DNA of 57,749 bases from the NCBI GenBank assembly GCA_966250385.1, contig CBINHC010000015.1, positions 1 through 57,749 on the forward strand, in the 5' to 3' direction. The notes under the pieces were generated by a model that was not told the origin of the DNA, ran no database searches, and saw only the letters and a program-made list of their open reading frames with translations. Made by a program: the position numbers and the translations under genes. Shown here in pieces: positions 23,654-31,331 of this stretch; the first letter of the stretch is position 1, and every line of letters starts with the position of its first letter. The DNA is from DASWTL01 sp966250385 (GTDB lineage: Bacteria; Bacteroidota; Bacteroidia; Sphingobacteriales; Sphingobacteriaceae).

Positions 23654-25054
23654 ATGGGATTCAATGACTTTTTTAAAAACGGCAGTTCTGAGATAAGCAC
23701 CGCCACAACGGCTGACATACATAAGGAATTAGAGAAGAGAGAAGGTCACCCCAATATTTTTCCGCTTGAAATTTTCAATCCAAAGGTGAAGCCGTTCATT
23801 CAGGAGCTTCACAGCAAGTACGACATCCCCAGGTCATACATCGGATTGGCAATGTTGGTGGCATATAGCACCGCAATCGGGACAGCCTATGCCGTTTCCC
23901 GAAACGGATCAGATCGGATGTATCTCTCCCTGTGGGGTTGCATGAACGGAATTTCATCTTCCGGCAAAAGCTATGCTCTGGATATGTGCTTCGCCCCCCT
24001 GAACGACCTGCAGAACGAGTTTGATGCGGATTGGGATGAACAGACAGGCAGCCTGACAGATGAACAGCGCCAGCGAAAGGAAATGAAGGTCTTGATCTAT
24101 CGCGATGCCTACATCCCTACCCTGATCCGGTATATCATGCCGGTGAACCCCAAGGGTGTCCTAAAGGAAAGTGACGAGATCCTGGAATGGATCAACGGAC
24201 TGAATGCCCTGGCAAAGAAAGAGAGCACCGACGAGCAGTTTTGGCTGAGCGCCTGGGATGGCCGGAAATATTCGGCCATTCGGTCCAGTAACAGCAAATA
24301 TGTAATCCCCCGTGTATTCACCAATATCATCGGAGGGATCCAGCCCAAACTCCTCTATAAGCTATTCAAGAACGAACGAGACCAAAGTGGGTTCATTTTC
24401 CGGGTTCTTTTCGCAACACCCGAGGTCTTTAAGATAGCCCGACCCATCCACGGCTACGATATTCCATATGAGTTTAAGCAAGTCCACAACCGGCATGTTA
24501 GATCCCTTTACAACAGTCTACCGGTCGAAAACGGGTACGATGAACCTAAGGTATGCTTAATGACCAGGGAAGCCACCGAAATGATGATCGAGTGGGAAGA
24601 CAAGCGGATCAACTCCATAAATGCCATTGCTGACGTTAATGAAATGAGCATCCACTCCGGGATCCTCGGAAAGATGAAAGCGTATGCATACCGATTCGCC
24701 GGAATCCTGGCAGTCTCCGACAAGGCATTCGAACGGCTTGGTGAACCATACTTTCCCGATCAACTTCACATTACCTCCGATATCATGGCCAGGGCACTGA
24801 AGGCAGCTGACTACTTCTATAAGGCAGCTGTAGACGTGTATGATGCCCAAAACGAAACGGTTACCGCCCCGCTCGAAGTTTTGCAGCTGGCCGCTTATGT
24901 GAAGATGGGGAAGACGCTGAACCAGATTGCAGACCTGATGAATATAGATAAGGGCGGCAAGATGAACGCCTCCGCGAGAAAGCAAGCTATGAAGCGTAAG
25001 CTCGACAAAGCCATTAAGGACTACCCGAAAGTATTTGCAGCACAAACCAATTAA
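23654..25054 (+). CDS. DUF3987-like P-loop replication protein
   Basis: This 466-aa protein has a Walker A motif, GISSSGKS, near residue 101. It also has the overall pattern of DUF3987 proteins: an opening FPLEIFNPKVKPFIQELHSK, then GLAMLVAYSTAIGTAY, then DEILEWINGLNALAKKES, DGRKYSAIR and IGGIQPKLLYKLF. DUF3987 proteins are helicase- or primase-associated ATPases of phages and plasmids. The C-terminal 60 residues form a predicted HTH-like helical segment. Together with the DnaB-N protein it forms the phage replication module, and an iteron-like repeat cluster lies just downstream. Confidence 0.75.
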   Translation: MGFNDFFKNGSSEISTATTADIHKELEKREGHPNIFPLEIFNPKVKPFIQELHSKYDIPRSYIGLAMLVAYSTAIGTAYAVSRNGSDRMYLSLWGCMNGISSSGKSYALDMCFAPLNDLQNEFDADWDEQTGSLTDEQRQRKEMKVLIYRDAYIPTLIRYIMPVNPKGVLKESDEILEWINGLNALAKKESTDEQFWLSAWDGRKYSAIRSSNSKYVIPRVFTNIIGGIQPKLLYKLFKNERDQSGFIFRVLFATPEVFKIARPIHGYDIPYEFKQVHNRHVRSLYNSLPVENGYDEPKVCLMTREATEMMIEWEDKRINSINAIADVNEMSIHSGILGKMKAYAYRFAGILAVSDKAFERLGEPYFPDQLHITSDIMARALKAADYFYKAAVDVYDAQNETVTAPLEVLQLAAYVKMGKTLNQIADLMNIDKGGKMNASARKQAMKRKLDKAIKDYPKVFAAQTN

Positions 25055-25066
25055 ACCGACACAAAT

Positions 25067-25351
25067 ATGAAAGCAACTTTAATCGTTGGACCGCAGTGTA
25101 GCGGTAAAACCACCTTGGCTCTCCAGCTAATCAACGAGAGCCCTAATTCAATGATTCAGCTTAAAGAAGGGGTAAATTCTATTGAGGAGATGAAAGGGTG
25201 TATCTCTTCCTGCGTGGGCGATGAGATTATCCTAACCTCCTGCTCTCTAACACGTGAAGTGGTCTCTAAAATCGAAGGGCTCATCCTGATAGAATTACCA
25301 GAAAAGAACGTGTTACACCTATTTCGACGAAAAGTCGCTCCAAATGACTGA
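25067..25351 (+). CDS. Small P-loop NTPase-like protein (94 aa)
   Basis: This 94-aa protein starts MKATLIVGPQCSGKTTLALQ, a clear Walker A motif (GPQCSGKT) in the first strand-loop-helix of a P-loop fold. A strand with IILTSC follows, but the domain is much shorter than a complete NTPase. It could be a minimal DNA-binding ATPase or a partner of the preceding replication protein. The codons near its 3' end (KNVLHL) contain one copy of the iteron-like motif GTGTTACACCT, so coding and repeat functions overlap there. Confidence 0.65.
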   Translation: MKATLIVGPQCSGKTTLALQLINESPNSMIQLKEGVNSIEEMKGCISSCVGDEIILTSCSLTREVVSKIEGLILIELPEKNVLHLFRRKVAPND

Positions 25352-25594
25352 CAAACAGCAAAGTAGAGTCCTTTTAGGTGTGACAAAGTGTAACACGAAG
25401 CCCGTTTTTGATAGCATGAAGGGGGTTAGGTGTAACACGAATGTGTTACACCTCCGTAACAAAAAAGTGTTACACCTCACTCCTGATTATCAGAGGATTA
25501 CCTATCAAGTTGTTACACCTTGTCACGGCAAAAACCAACACAACATTTTGAAAATCAATTAATTAATCACTAACACAACGACCCAAGGTGTGAC
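25310..25594. repeat. Iteron-like cluster of AGGTGTAACAC motifs (putative phage origin)
   Basis: The motif AGGTGTAACAC, or its complement GTGTTACACCT, occurs at 25310-25320, 25428-25438, 25443-25453 and 25467-25477. Partial or variant copies are at 25376-25384, 25388-25396, 25510-25520 and 25586-25594. The core GTGT(A/T)ACAC is itself nearly palindromic. The cluster is A/T-rich between copies and lies immediately after the replication genes. A replication origin bound by the phage initiator is the simplest reading; an operator for the downstream genes is the alternative. Confidence 0.65.
25344..25562 (+). CDS. Doubtful open frame across the iteron cluster (72 aa)
   Basis: The frame starts at an ATG overlapping the end of the preceding gene, which favours translation. 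Its sequence is largely dictated by the repeats: CNTK, RCNTNVLHL and KVLHL come from copies of the motif. The composition is unlike a folded protein. I list it because the overlap is typical of this operon, but it may be an accidental frame. Confidence 0.3.
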   Translation: MTDKQQSRVLLGVTKCNTKPVFDSMKGVRCNTNVLHLRNKKVLHLTPDYQRITYQVVTPCHGKNQHNILKIN

Positions 25595-25715
25595 AGCTTT
25601 TTTTTCTGGCACAAGGACAGGAAATCCGGTCCTTTTAAGAGCCGCCAAATTATCTCCAAAAAACCTTTTAGACCTTACCTATCATGATTAAAGAAAGAAA
25701 CAATGGAGGTGCCGC

Positions 25716-27596
25716 ATGAGGCAGCACTTCATGTACTCAGAAGGCGGTGGATTCCGTCCGACAGTAGTTTCCAATCCTGAGGATATCGAATTCCTGATCA
25801 TCGACCTATTCTGTGGTGCCGGCGGCACGACCATTGGCTTTGATAACGCCAAGCTGAACGGAAAGAAATGCGCGCTGGTTATCGCGTGCGTGAACCACGA
25901 CTGGAAGGCCATCAAGAGCCATTGGGAGAATCACCCGGAGGTGGTCCACTTTGAAGAGGATATCCGGACGCTGGATCTCGCTCCGCTGGCTGAGCTGACG
26001 GCGAAGTATCGGATGCTTTACCCGAACGCTCAGGTGATCCTTTGGGCTTCTCTTGAATGCACCAACTTCAGCAAGGCAAAGGGCGGACAGCCCCGGGACG
26101 CGGACAGCCGGACGCTCGCCGATCACCTGGACCGCTACGTGATCGCTCTGAACCCTGACTATATCAAGATCGAGAACGTGGTCGAGTTTATGAGCTGGGG
26201 GCCGCTGATCAGTAAAACGGTTAAGCACAAGGATGGGGCGATAAGTTGCCCAATAAACTTTGTCCCTGAATGGGCCGCCGATATCAATGATGAAATAAGT
26301 GAGGAGCAAGCGATGGAGTGGAGAATGCTGGCCATGCGTGGATCACAGGATTTACCTAAAATCGGAGAGCAGTATATTACTGGCTGGCGATGTGTTTGGC
26401 AAGGTGTGCCGGAATCAAAAAAATCAGGGAAAGATTTCGTGAGATGGTGTAAGCATATTGATTCTTTTGGATACCGGCACGAATGGAAGGAACTGAACAG
26501 TGCCGACTTTGGTGCCTATACCTCCCGGAATAGGCTATTCGGCTGCTTTGCAAAGCCGGGCCTGCCGATTGTATGGCCGGAAGCTACTCACGCTAAGAAG
26601 CCGGAAACGCAAGGCCTGTTCGGAAGCCTTCAGAAGTGGAAGCCTGTGAAGGATGTTCTGGACTTCTCCGACGAAGGGGAAAGTATTTTCAACCGCAAAA
26701 AACCGTTGGTCGACGCTTCACTGGAGAGGATCGAGGCCGGCCTGATCAAGTTTGTTGCTGGCGGGAAAGAGGCGTTCCTGTTACAGTATAACAGCGGATC
26801 GGCGAACCACCGCGCGCTTGATGTCGATGGGCCTTGCAACACAGTTCTGACCAGTAACCGGTTCGCTATCGCCCAGACTGCCTTCATTGCGAAATACTAC
26901 AGCGGTAAACCGGCCGGTAAAGTCATACCGGTTACCGCCCCGGCAGGGACAATATGCACCGCCAGTGGGCAGGCGCTGGTTCAGTGCACTCCGTTCATCC
27001 TGAACACCAACTTTCAGAACGTGGGCCGGAGCGTTGAAGAACCTCACACGACATTAATGGCCAGCAGACGGCATCCGTATCTGGTGAATCCGTCCTTCCT
27101 GACCAAGTACCACGGAACCGGGGAGAATATTCTGTCGATCGACGGCCCGGCCAGTACGTTGACCTTAAAGGACCGCCTGGCAAAGGTTCAGCCGGTTTGG
27201 TGCGAATCCTTCATCCTGAACCCTTCCCACGGCGGACATTGCACGTCGACTGCAGCACCGTCCCCGGTGATTGTCGCCCGGCAGGATAAGGCACCGCTTT
27301 ACCTGGTGAAGTACGACCTGGATCCGAACGTAAGTATTCCGATTTATGAGGATGACAGCGAGGTAATGATCCGGATTAAGAAGTTCATGGCCCTATACGG
27401 TATTTCCGATATCAAGATGCGGATGCTGAAAGTGCCGGAGCTGCTCCAAATCCAGGGTTTCCCGGTCCGGTATAAGCTATTCGGCAACCAATCGGACCAG
27501 AAGAAGTTCATCGGGAACTCTGTGGTCCCGCTGGTGGTCCAGTGCTGGTCCCAGACGATGGCACTGAAGGTAAGAGAATGGAGGGCGGCAGCATGA
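25716..27596 (+). CDS. DNA C5-cytosine methyltransferase (phage-encoded)
   Basis: This 626-aa protein shows C5-methyltransferase motifs in order: I, DLFCGAGGTT (Asp30); IV, with the catalytic Cys115 in SLECTNFSKAKGG; VI, IENVVEF (Glu153); VIII, SRNRLFGCFAKPG; and IX/X near the C-terminus (LLQIQGFPVRYKLFGNQSDQ, then FIGNSVVP). Motif IV reads ECT where most relatives have PCQ. Between VIII and IX a repeated pattern (DGPCNTVLT, APAGTICTAS, EEPHTTLMAS, DGPASTLTLK) forms an expanded target-recognition region. It probably protects phage DNA from host restriction. GGAGGT, a Shine-Dalgarno sequence unusual here, precedes the start, and an 11-codon frame (25684-25719) overlaps it. It is coupled to the next gene by ATGA. 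Confidence 0.92.
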   Translation: MRQHFMYSEGGGFRPTVVSNPEDIEFLIIDLFCGAGGTTIGFDNAKLNGKKCALVIACVNHDWKAIKSHWENHPEVVHFEEDIRTLDLAPLAELTAKYRMLYPNAQVILWASLECTNFSKAKGGQPRDADSRTLADHLDRYVIALNPDYIKIENVVEFMSWGPLISKTVKHKDGAISCPINFVPEWAADINDEISEEQAMEWRMLAMRGSQDLPKIGEQYITGWRCVWQGVPESKKSGKDFVRWCKHIDSFGYRHEWKELNSADFGAYTSRNRLFGCFAKPGLPIVWPEATHAKKPETQGLFGSLQKWKPVKDVLDFSDEGESIFNRKKPLVDASLERIEAGLIKFVAGGKEAFLLQYNSGSANHRALDVDGPCNTVLTSNRFAIAQTAFIAKYYSGKPAGKVIPVTAPAGTICTASGQALVQCTPFILNTNFQNVGRSVEEPHTTLMASRRHPYLVNPSFLTKYHGTGENILSIDGPASTLTLKDRLAKVQPVWCESFILNPSHGGHCTSTAAPSPVIVARQDKAPLYLVKYDLDPNVSIPIYEDDSEVMIRIKKFMALYGISDIKMRMLKVPELLQIQGFPVRYKLFGNQSDQKKFIGNSVVPLVVQCWSQTMALKVREWRAAA

Positions 27597-28798
27597 AGAA
27601 AGCAGTACAGACGAACCTTTTCGAAGGGGTTTCTCGCCGTCTACAAATGAATGAAAGCATCGAGCTTACCATCCAATCACTACAGGCCTATGGACCTAAA
27701 TACAATTACTGGTGTATGGCATGGTCCGGGGGGAAAGACAGCACCACGCTGGTCACCCTGATCGTATACCTGATTCTCTCCAAGAAGATTGATCCACCAA
27801 AGAAGATCTTCATCATGTACGCGGACACCCGGCTGGAGCTTACTCCGCTTTTCGTGGCCGCTCAGCAGATCATGGACGAACTGGCAGAGCATGGATACCA
27901 GGTTGAGGTTGTCATGGCCTCGATGGAGAACCGGTTTCTTACCTACATTCTCGGGCGCGGCGTTCCACCGCCGAATAATGCCACCTTCCGGTGGTGCACT
28001 TCCCGGATCAAGATCGAGCCCATGAAGCTGGCCCTTGATAAGCTGGTCGGGGGCCTTGGGGAAAAGGTCCTGATGCTTACCGGCGTCCGCCAGGGAGAAA
28101 GCGCCATCAGGGATCAGCGGATCATGATGAGTTGCGGTAAGGATGGTGCCGAGTGTGGTCAGGGGTGGTACCAGGAAACCTTACCGGAAAGCCTATGCGA
28201 CACGCTGGCCCCGATCCTTCACTGGCGTGTCTGCCACGTATGGGAATGGCTTAAGCACTGGGCGCCTCTTCCTGAGTACGGAGACTTTTCGACCGAGCTG
28301 ATCGCCGATGCCTACGGCGGCGACGAAGCCGAAGAGATCAACGCCCGGACCGGCTGTATGGGCTGTCCCCTCACCGATAAGGATACAGCCCTGGACAATC
28401 TCCTGAAGAAAGAAAAATGGGCATACCTGGCACCCCTGAAAAGGCTCCGGCCGATCTACCGCGAGATGCGGAAGCCGCAATACCGGCTTAGAAAGACCGG
28501 CAAGGAGGTCAGCAACGAGCGGAACAGACAGCGGATGGGTCCACTGATCATGTCTGCCCGCGAAAAGTTCTTCTGCGAGATCCTTTCTATCCAGGATGAG
28601 ATCAATCAGCTGGCTGCAGAACAGGGAATGCCGGCCGTTGTGCTCCTGAACGAGGAAGAGCAGGCGTTCATCCGGAAATGCTGGTCCGAAAATCTATGGC
28701 CGAACAAGTGGACCGGCGAAGAGCCTACCGCCGATACTCTCATGGACACGGTGTATTCCGATGGATCTATTCAGCCGCTTATTCAATTTGGAGAATAA
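27593..28798 (+). CDS. PP-loop ATPase, PAPS reductase/DndC-like family
   Basis: I start this at the ATG at 27593, which overlaps the methyltransferase stop; the frame extends upstream but without need. The 401-aa protein has the PP-loop SGGKDS at residues 45-50. The segment FRWCTSRIKIEPM, a TGVRQGES strand and a CxxC pair (TGCMGCPL) are typical of PAPS reductase and DndC relatives that activate a substrate with ATP and may carry an Fe-S cluster. No DndA, DndD or DndE lies nearby, so classical phosphorothioation is not supported. Coupling to the methyltransferase suggests a role in nucleic-acid modification (inference). Members of this family are frequent in phages with unknown substrates. Confidence 0.82.
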   Translation: MKKAVQTNLFEGVSRRLQMNESIELTIQSLQAYGPKYNYWCMAWSGGKDSTTLVTLIVYLILSKKIDPPKKIFIMYADTRLELTPLFVAAQQIMDELAEHGYQVEVVMASMENRFLTYILGRGVPPPNNATFRWCTSRIKIEPMKLALDKLVGGLGEKVLMLTGVRQGESAIRDQRIMMSCGKDGAECGQGWYQETLPESLCDTLAPILHWRVCHVWEWLKHWAPLPEYGDFSTELIADAYGGDEAEEINARTGCMGCPLTDKDTALDNLLKKEKWAYLAPLKRLRPIYREMRKPQYRLRKTGKEVSNERNRQRMGPLIMSAREKFFCEILSIQDEINQLAAEQGMPAVVLLNEEEQAFIRKCWSENLWPNKWTGEEPTADTLMDTVYSDGSIQPLIQFGE

Positions 28799-28992
28799 TG
28801 TTCGTACCTAAGCGAAGCAGATGGAAACGCCCAAATGGTAGCATACTCGAAGTATGCTCCATTTGGGCAATAGGTGGCGGGTTTAACTATACGCCGGTCA
28901 GTTACGAGGTCAAGGTAGATGGACAACTTCAGGAAATCCTGAGAGAAGATTTTGTTCGGATGATTGAAAAGAAGGAGATTGTCAGGCTATAG
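28798..28992 (+). CDS. Small hypothetical protein after the PP-loop gene (64 aa)
   Basis: The start ATG overlaps the preceding stop as TAATG, which decides the start over the longer upstream frame. The product is basic at the N-terminus (MFVPKRSRWKRPNG) and ends EDFVRMIEKKEIVRL. No family recognised. The coding region contains an inverted repeat around 28829-28869 (cccaaatgg...ccatttggg) that can form a hairpin in the mRNA. Confidence 0.55.
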   Translation: MFVPKRSRWKRPNGSILEVCSIWAIGGGFNYTPVSYEVKVDGQLQEILREDFVRMIEKKEIVRL

Positions 28993-29093
28993 CACGACCC
29001 ACATAAAAGTGCCATTGACATTATGAAAGTTTTCCTATCTTAGAGCCACCCAAACGCTTCTCTCGAATTCCTACGTTGCGCCAATGTAATCCA

Positions 29094-29618
29094 ATGGACG
29101 CAAAAATTCTTATCCCTGTACGTAAACACATCGAAAAGTATCTGACCATTCAGCATGGTCGTCAGTTAGTCATAAGCTCCAGAGGATACATGCCTCTCCT
29201 ATTAATGCGAATGCTCCAGAAACATGACAAGCAGGATCCAGGACTGGTCCGCCCCTCTCAAAAACTGATCGATCACAAAATATACTTTCCCTATCCTGTA
29301 TACATCGGCTCATCCTACTTCAAAACAAAGGGCAGCTATATTTCCCAGGAAGATCTGCTGAGGTTTAATGATGCTGTACATGATATGATCTGCGAGGAAA
29401 TGTACAGGTGGTGCGGGCATGCGATATACGGAGATCCGAATACAATTGATTCAGTTGTGGACTACAATATCCGGCGGTTCCAGGACTGGTATGGGTTTAC
29501 TGAAGAGGACTTACCATTTGACAACCTGAAGCGCTGGTATTATAGGGAACGTGAGCGTATTGAAAAGCGAAAAAATGCCGAAGAGCCGTTTGATCCGCAG
29601 TTGACACTCACCTTTTAA
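29094..29618 (+). CDS. Last early-region protein, candidate late regulator (174 aa)
   Basis: Starting at the ATG at 29094, the product is MDAKILIPVRKHIEKYLTIQ and so on. It is soluble and basic, with several aromatic-rich segments (KIYFPYPVYIGSSYFKTKGS, DYNIRRFQDWYGFTEEDLPF) and a charged C-terminal helix (YYRERERIEKRK). I do not recognise the family. It is separated from the previous gene by 101 bp with a possible promoter (ttg-N18-tatcttag, about 29017-29045). It is followed by the strong terminator that closes the early region, directly before the first late promoter. That is the position of late activators in many phages, so it is a candidate regulator of the CTGTCCTTTC promoters (inference only). 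Confidence 0.65.
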   Translation: MDAKILIPVRKHIEKYLTIQHGRQLVISSRGYMPLLLMRMLQKHDKQDPGLVRPSQKLIDHKIYFPYPVYIGSSYFKTKGSYISQEDLLRFNDAVHDMICEEMYRWCGHAIYGDPNTIDSVVDYNIRRFQDWYGFTEEDLPFDNLKRWYYRERERIEKRKNAEEPFDPQLTLTF

Positions 29619-29625
29619 GACGATG

Positions 29626-29650
29626 GCCCGCTGAAACAGCGGGCTTTTTT
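29626..29650 (+). terminator. Strong terminator closing the early region
   Basis: A perfect 8-bp stem, gcccgctg/cagcgggc, with an aaa loop is followed by six T residues, 8 bp after the stop of the 174-aa gene. Confidence 0.92.
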
Positions 29651-29671
29651 ATTGCTCCACTTTCACTCCTC

Positions 29672-29708
29672 CTGTCCTTTCCCTGTCCCTCAGAATGAAC
29701 CAGATTTG
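29672..29708 (+). promoter_or_regulatory. Late promoter L1
   Basis: CTGTCCTTTC (29672-29681) is followed by AGATTTG (29702-29708), with the TTTG at the same distance as in L2, L4 and L6. It precedes the gene at 29728. Confidence 0.75.
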
Positions 29709-29727
29709 AGACTTAGTCGTCAACTCC

Positions 29728-30159
29728 ATGCAACACTACGAAGGCAATAATATCGGTGGAATTCAAAAAGTAGAACATTGTCCACATTACGGATTTTCCG
29801 GCTTTTATCCGGCGGTCCTTGCAAACGGGTATGCTTGGGCGGAGATTCCCATCAAGCCGGAAAGCGGCGCTCTTTATCTCAAGGTTGACGACACGGTTCA
29901 CGGATTACTCTACACGTACTCCGGTCCATTTTTCCTCCACAACCAGCGGGATGAGGTAGAAGATGAACTATATCCCATTCTGGGCACAAGCAGGATTCTT
30001 CGGATTACGGACATGAATGGCAGAATATATATTATCGGAGCCCCTGGCTGCCCGGTCACCATTACCCTGAATGCAAGCACCGGCCAACGATATGTCGATG
30101 AGAACGGCGCGGGATTCAGCTTTCAGGTGGAACAAACCACCAAGGCTGTACATGTATGA
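29728..30159 (+). CDS. First late gene, hypothetical virion protein (143 aa)
   Basis: Not assigned to a family. The 143-aa product is beta-rich, with many Gly, Tyr and aromatic residues (HYGFSGFYPAVLANGYAWAE, GALYLKVDDTVHGLLYTYSG, GAPGCPVTITLNASTGQRYV) and no membrane segment. The composition fits a structural or decoration protein. It is transcribed alone from L1 and lies just upstream of the capsid unit, which makes a head-related role likely, though unproven. Confidence 0.6.
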   Translation: MQHYEGNNIGGIQKVEHCPHYGFSGFYPAVLANGYAWAEIPIKPESGALYLKVDDTVHGLLYTYSGPFFLHNQRDEVEDELYPILGTSRILRITDMNGRIYIIGAPGCPVTITLNASTGQRYVDENGAGFSFQVEQTTKAVHV

Positions 30160-30172
30160 CGTCCCATTTTAC

Positions 30173-30209
30173 CTGTCCTTTCGTCACCTACCGGGATGAC
30201 GGATTTTTG
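30173..30209 (+). promoter_or_regulatory. Late promoter L2 (capsid unit)
   Basis: CTGTCCTTTC (30173-30182) is followed 28 bp from its start by GGATTTTTG (30201-30209). The spacer holds a cgtca/tgacg dyad. It precedes the protease-capsid unit at 30215. Confidence 0.8.
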
Positions 30210-30214
30210 GATAA

Positions 30215-31312
30215 ATGAAAAAACCACTTCAGTCGGTAGTTAGAAATGAATCTGAGAAAACAGCCCAGATATTTCTCTATGGAATTATTGGTGATTATTG
30301 GTCTGATAGTCCACTTACGGCAAAGGCCTTTGTGAGGCAGCTCACCTCCCTCCAGGGGCAGGGCTATAAACGGGTCGATGTCCGGCTCAATGGCCCCGGA
30401 GGCGATGTGTGGGAAGGACTCGGCATCCTCAATGCCATGAAGACCTCTTCCATGGATATTCACACCTACAATGACGGAATTTGTGCCAGCATGCATGGCG
30501 TGATCTTCGCCGGCGCAAAAAGCGGGAACCGACACCTCGCCAAAGCCTCTGTATTCATGATTCACAACGCATCTACCCTTGCCTGGGGCAATAGTCAGGT
30601 AATGCGTGAAACCGCCGATTTTCTCGACACCCACGACCATGTGCTGATCAGTGTGTTTTCCGACGCCACAGGAAAGCCGGCAAAAGAGATCCAGGATGAA
30701 TACTTCGACTATAAGGATCACTGGCTGACCGCGCAGGAGGTGGAAGCCTTGGGAATCGGAAAGGTAGAGGACTTCGAGGCCCAGGATGTACCCAAAGACA
30801 TCAAAAATATGTCGCTTCAGCAAGTAGCCGCCTTGTACAATCCCGAAATACCAGTTACGCAACTAAATAACCACGATATGTCATTAATATCAATCAACAA
30901 CAAATTTAAAGGTCTATCTGCCCTGGCTAAAGTAGCAGCGGAAGATATTACTGCTGACCAGCTTAAGGCAGTGAACGACGAAATTGAAGCTGAGGGTATC
31001 AAGGGTCTTACCGTGGTCCTGGATGCAGACCTACAGGAAACTGTTGAGGCCGCCGGAAAAGTAGAAGGCTTACAGGCTTCAATTACAGCGAAGGACGGTG
31101 AGATCCAAACCCTGAAGGCCGAACTCCAGAAGGAAAAAGATGCGAAAACGGCCCTGCAGAAAAAGCTCGATAATGCTTCCGAGGATCCGGCCGCTCCACC
31201 GGCATCTGGCAACGATGAGGTACCTGGTGATGGTAAGAAAGACGAAGAGGAGAAGACTCCTCAGGACGTTGAAATGGCCAACATCAACGCCTTAATGAAT
31301 TTAATCCCCTAA
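30215..31312 (+). CDS. Capsid maturation protease (ClpP-like S14) fused to a scaffold-like tail
   Basis: This 365-aa protein has a ClpP-like fold in residues 1-210. RLNGPGGDVWEGLGILNAMK is the S14 signature near the first catalytic region, GICASMHGVIFAGAKSG holds the nucleophilic Ser, and VFMIHNASTLAWG holds the catalytic His. The C-terminal about 120 residues form a charged coiled coil (EIQTLKAELQKEKDAKTALQ and on) followed by a Pro/Glu-rich stretch, resembling a phage scaffold. Protease-scaffold fusions assemble with the capsid protein, then cleave themselves out. It is the first gene of the L2 unit and lies 19 bp before the major capsid protein. Confidence 0.88.
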   Translation: MKKPLQSVVRNESEKTAQIFLYGIIGDYWSDSPLTAKAFVRQLTSLQGQGYKRVDVRLNGPGGDVWEGLGILNAMKTSSMDIHTYNDGICASMHGVIFAGAKSGNRHLAKASVFMIHNASTLAWGNSQVMRETADFLDTHDHVLISVFSDATGKPAKEIQDEYFDYKDHWLTAQEVEALGIGKVEDFEAQDVPKDIKNMSLQQVAALYNPEIPVTQLNNHDMSLISINNKFKGLSALAKVAAEDITADQLKAVNDEIEAEGIKGLTVVLDADLQETVEAAGKVEGLQASITAKDGEIQTLKAELQKEKDAKTALQKKLDNASEDPAAPPASGNDEVPGDGKKDEEEKTPQDVEMANINALMNLIP

Positions 31313-31331
31313 TTTTTAAAAACAGATATCA

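Noticed and set aside
27593..28798. Complete Dnd phosphorothioation system
   Set aside because: Only a DndC-like PP-loop protein is present; no DndA, DndB, DndD or DndE is nearby.
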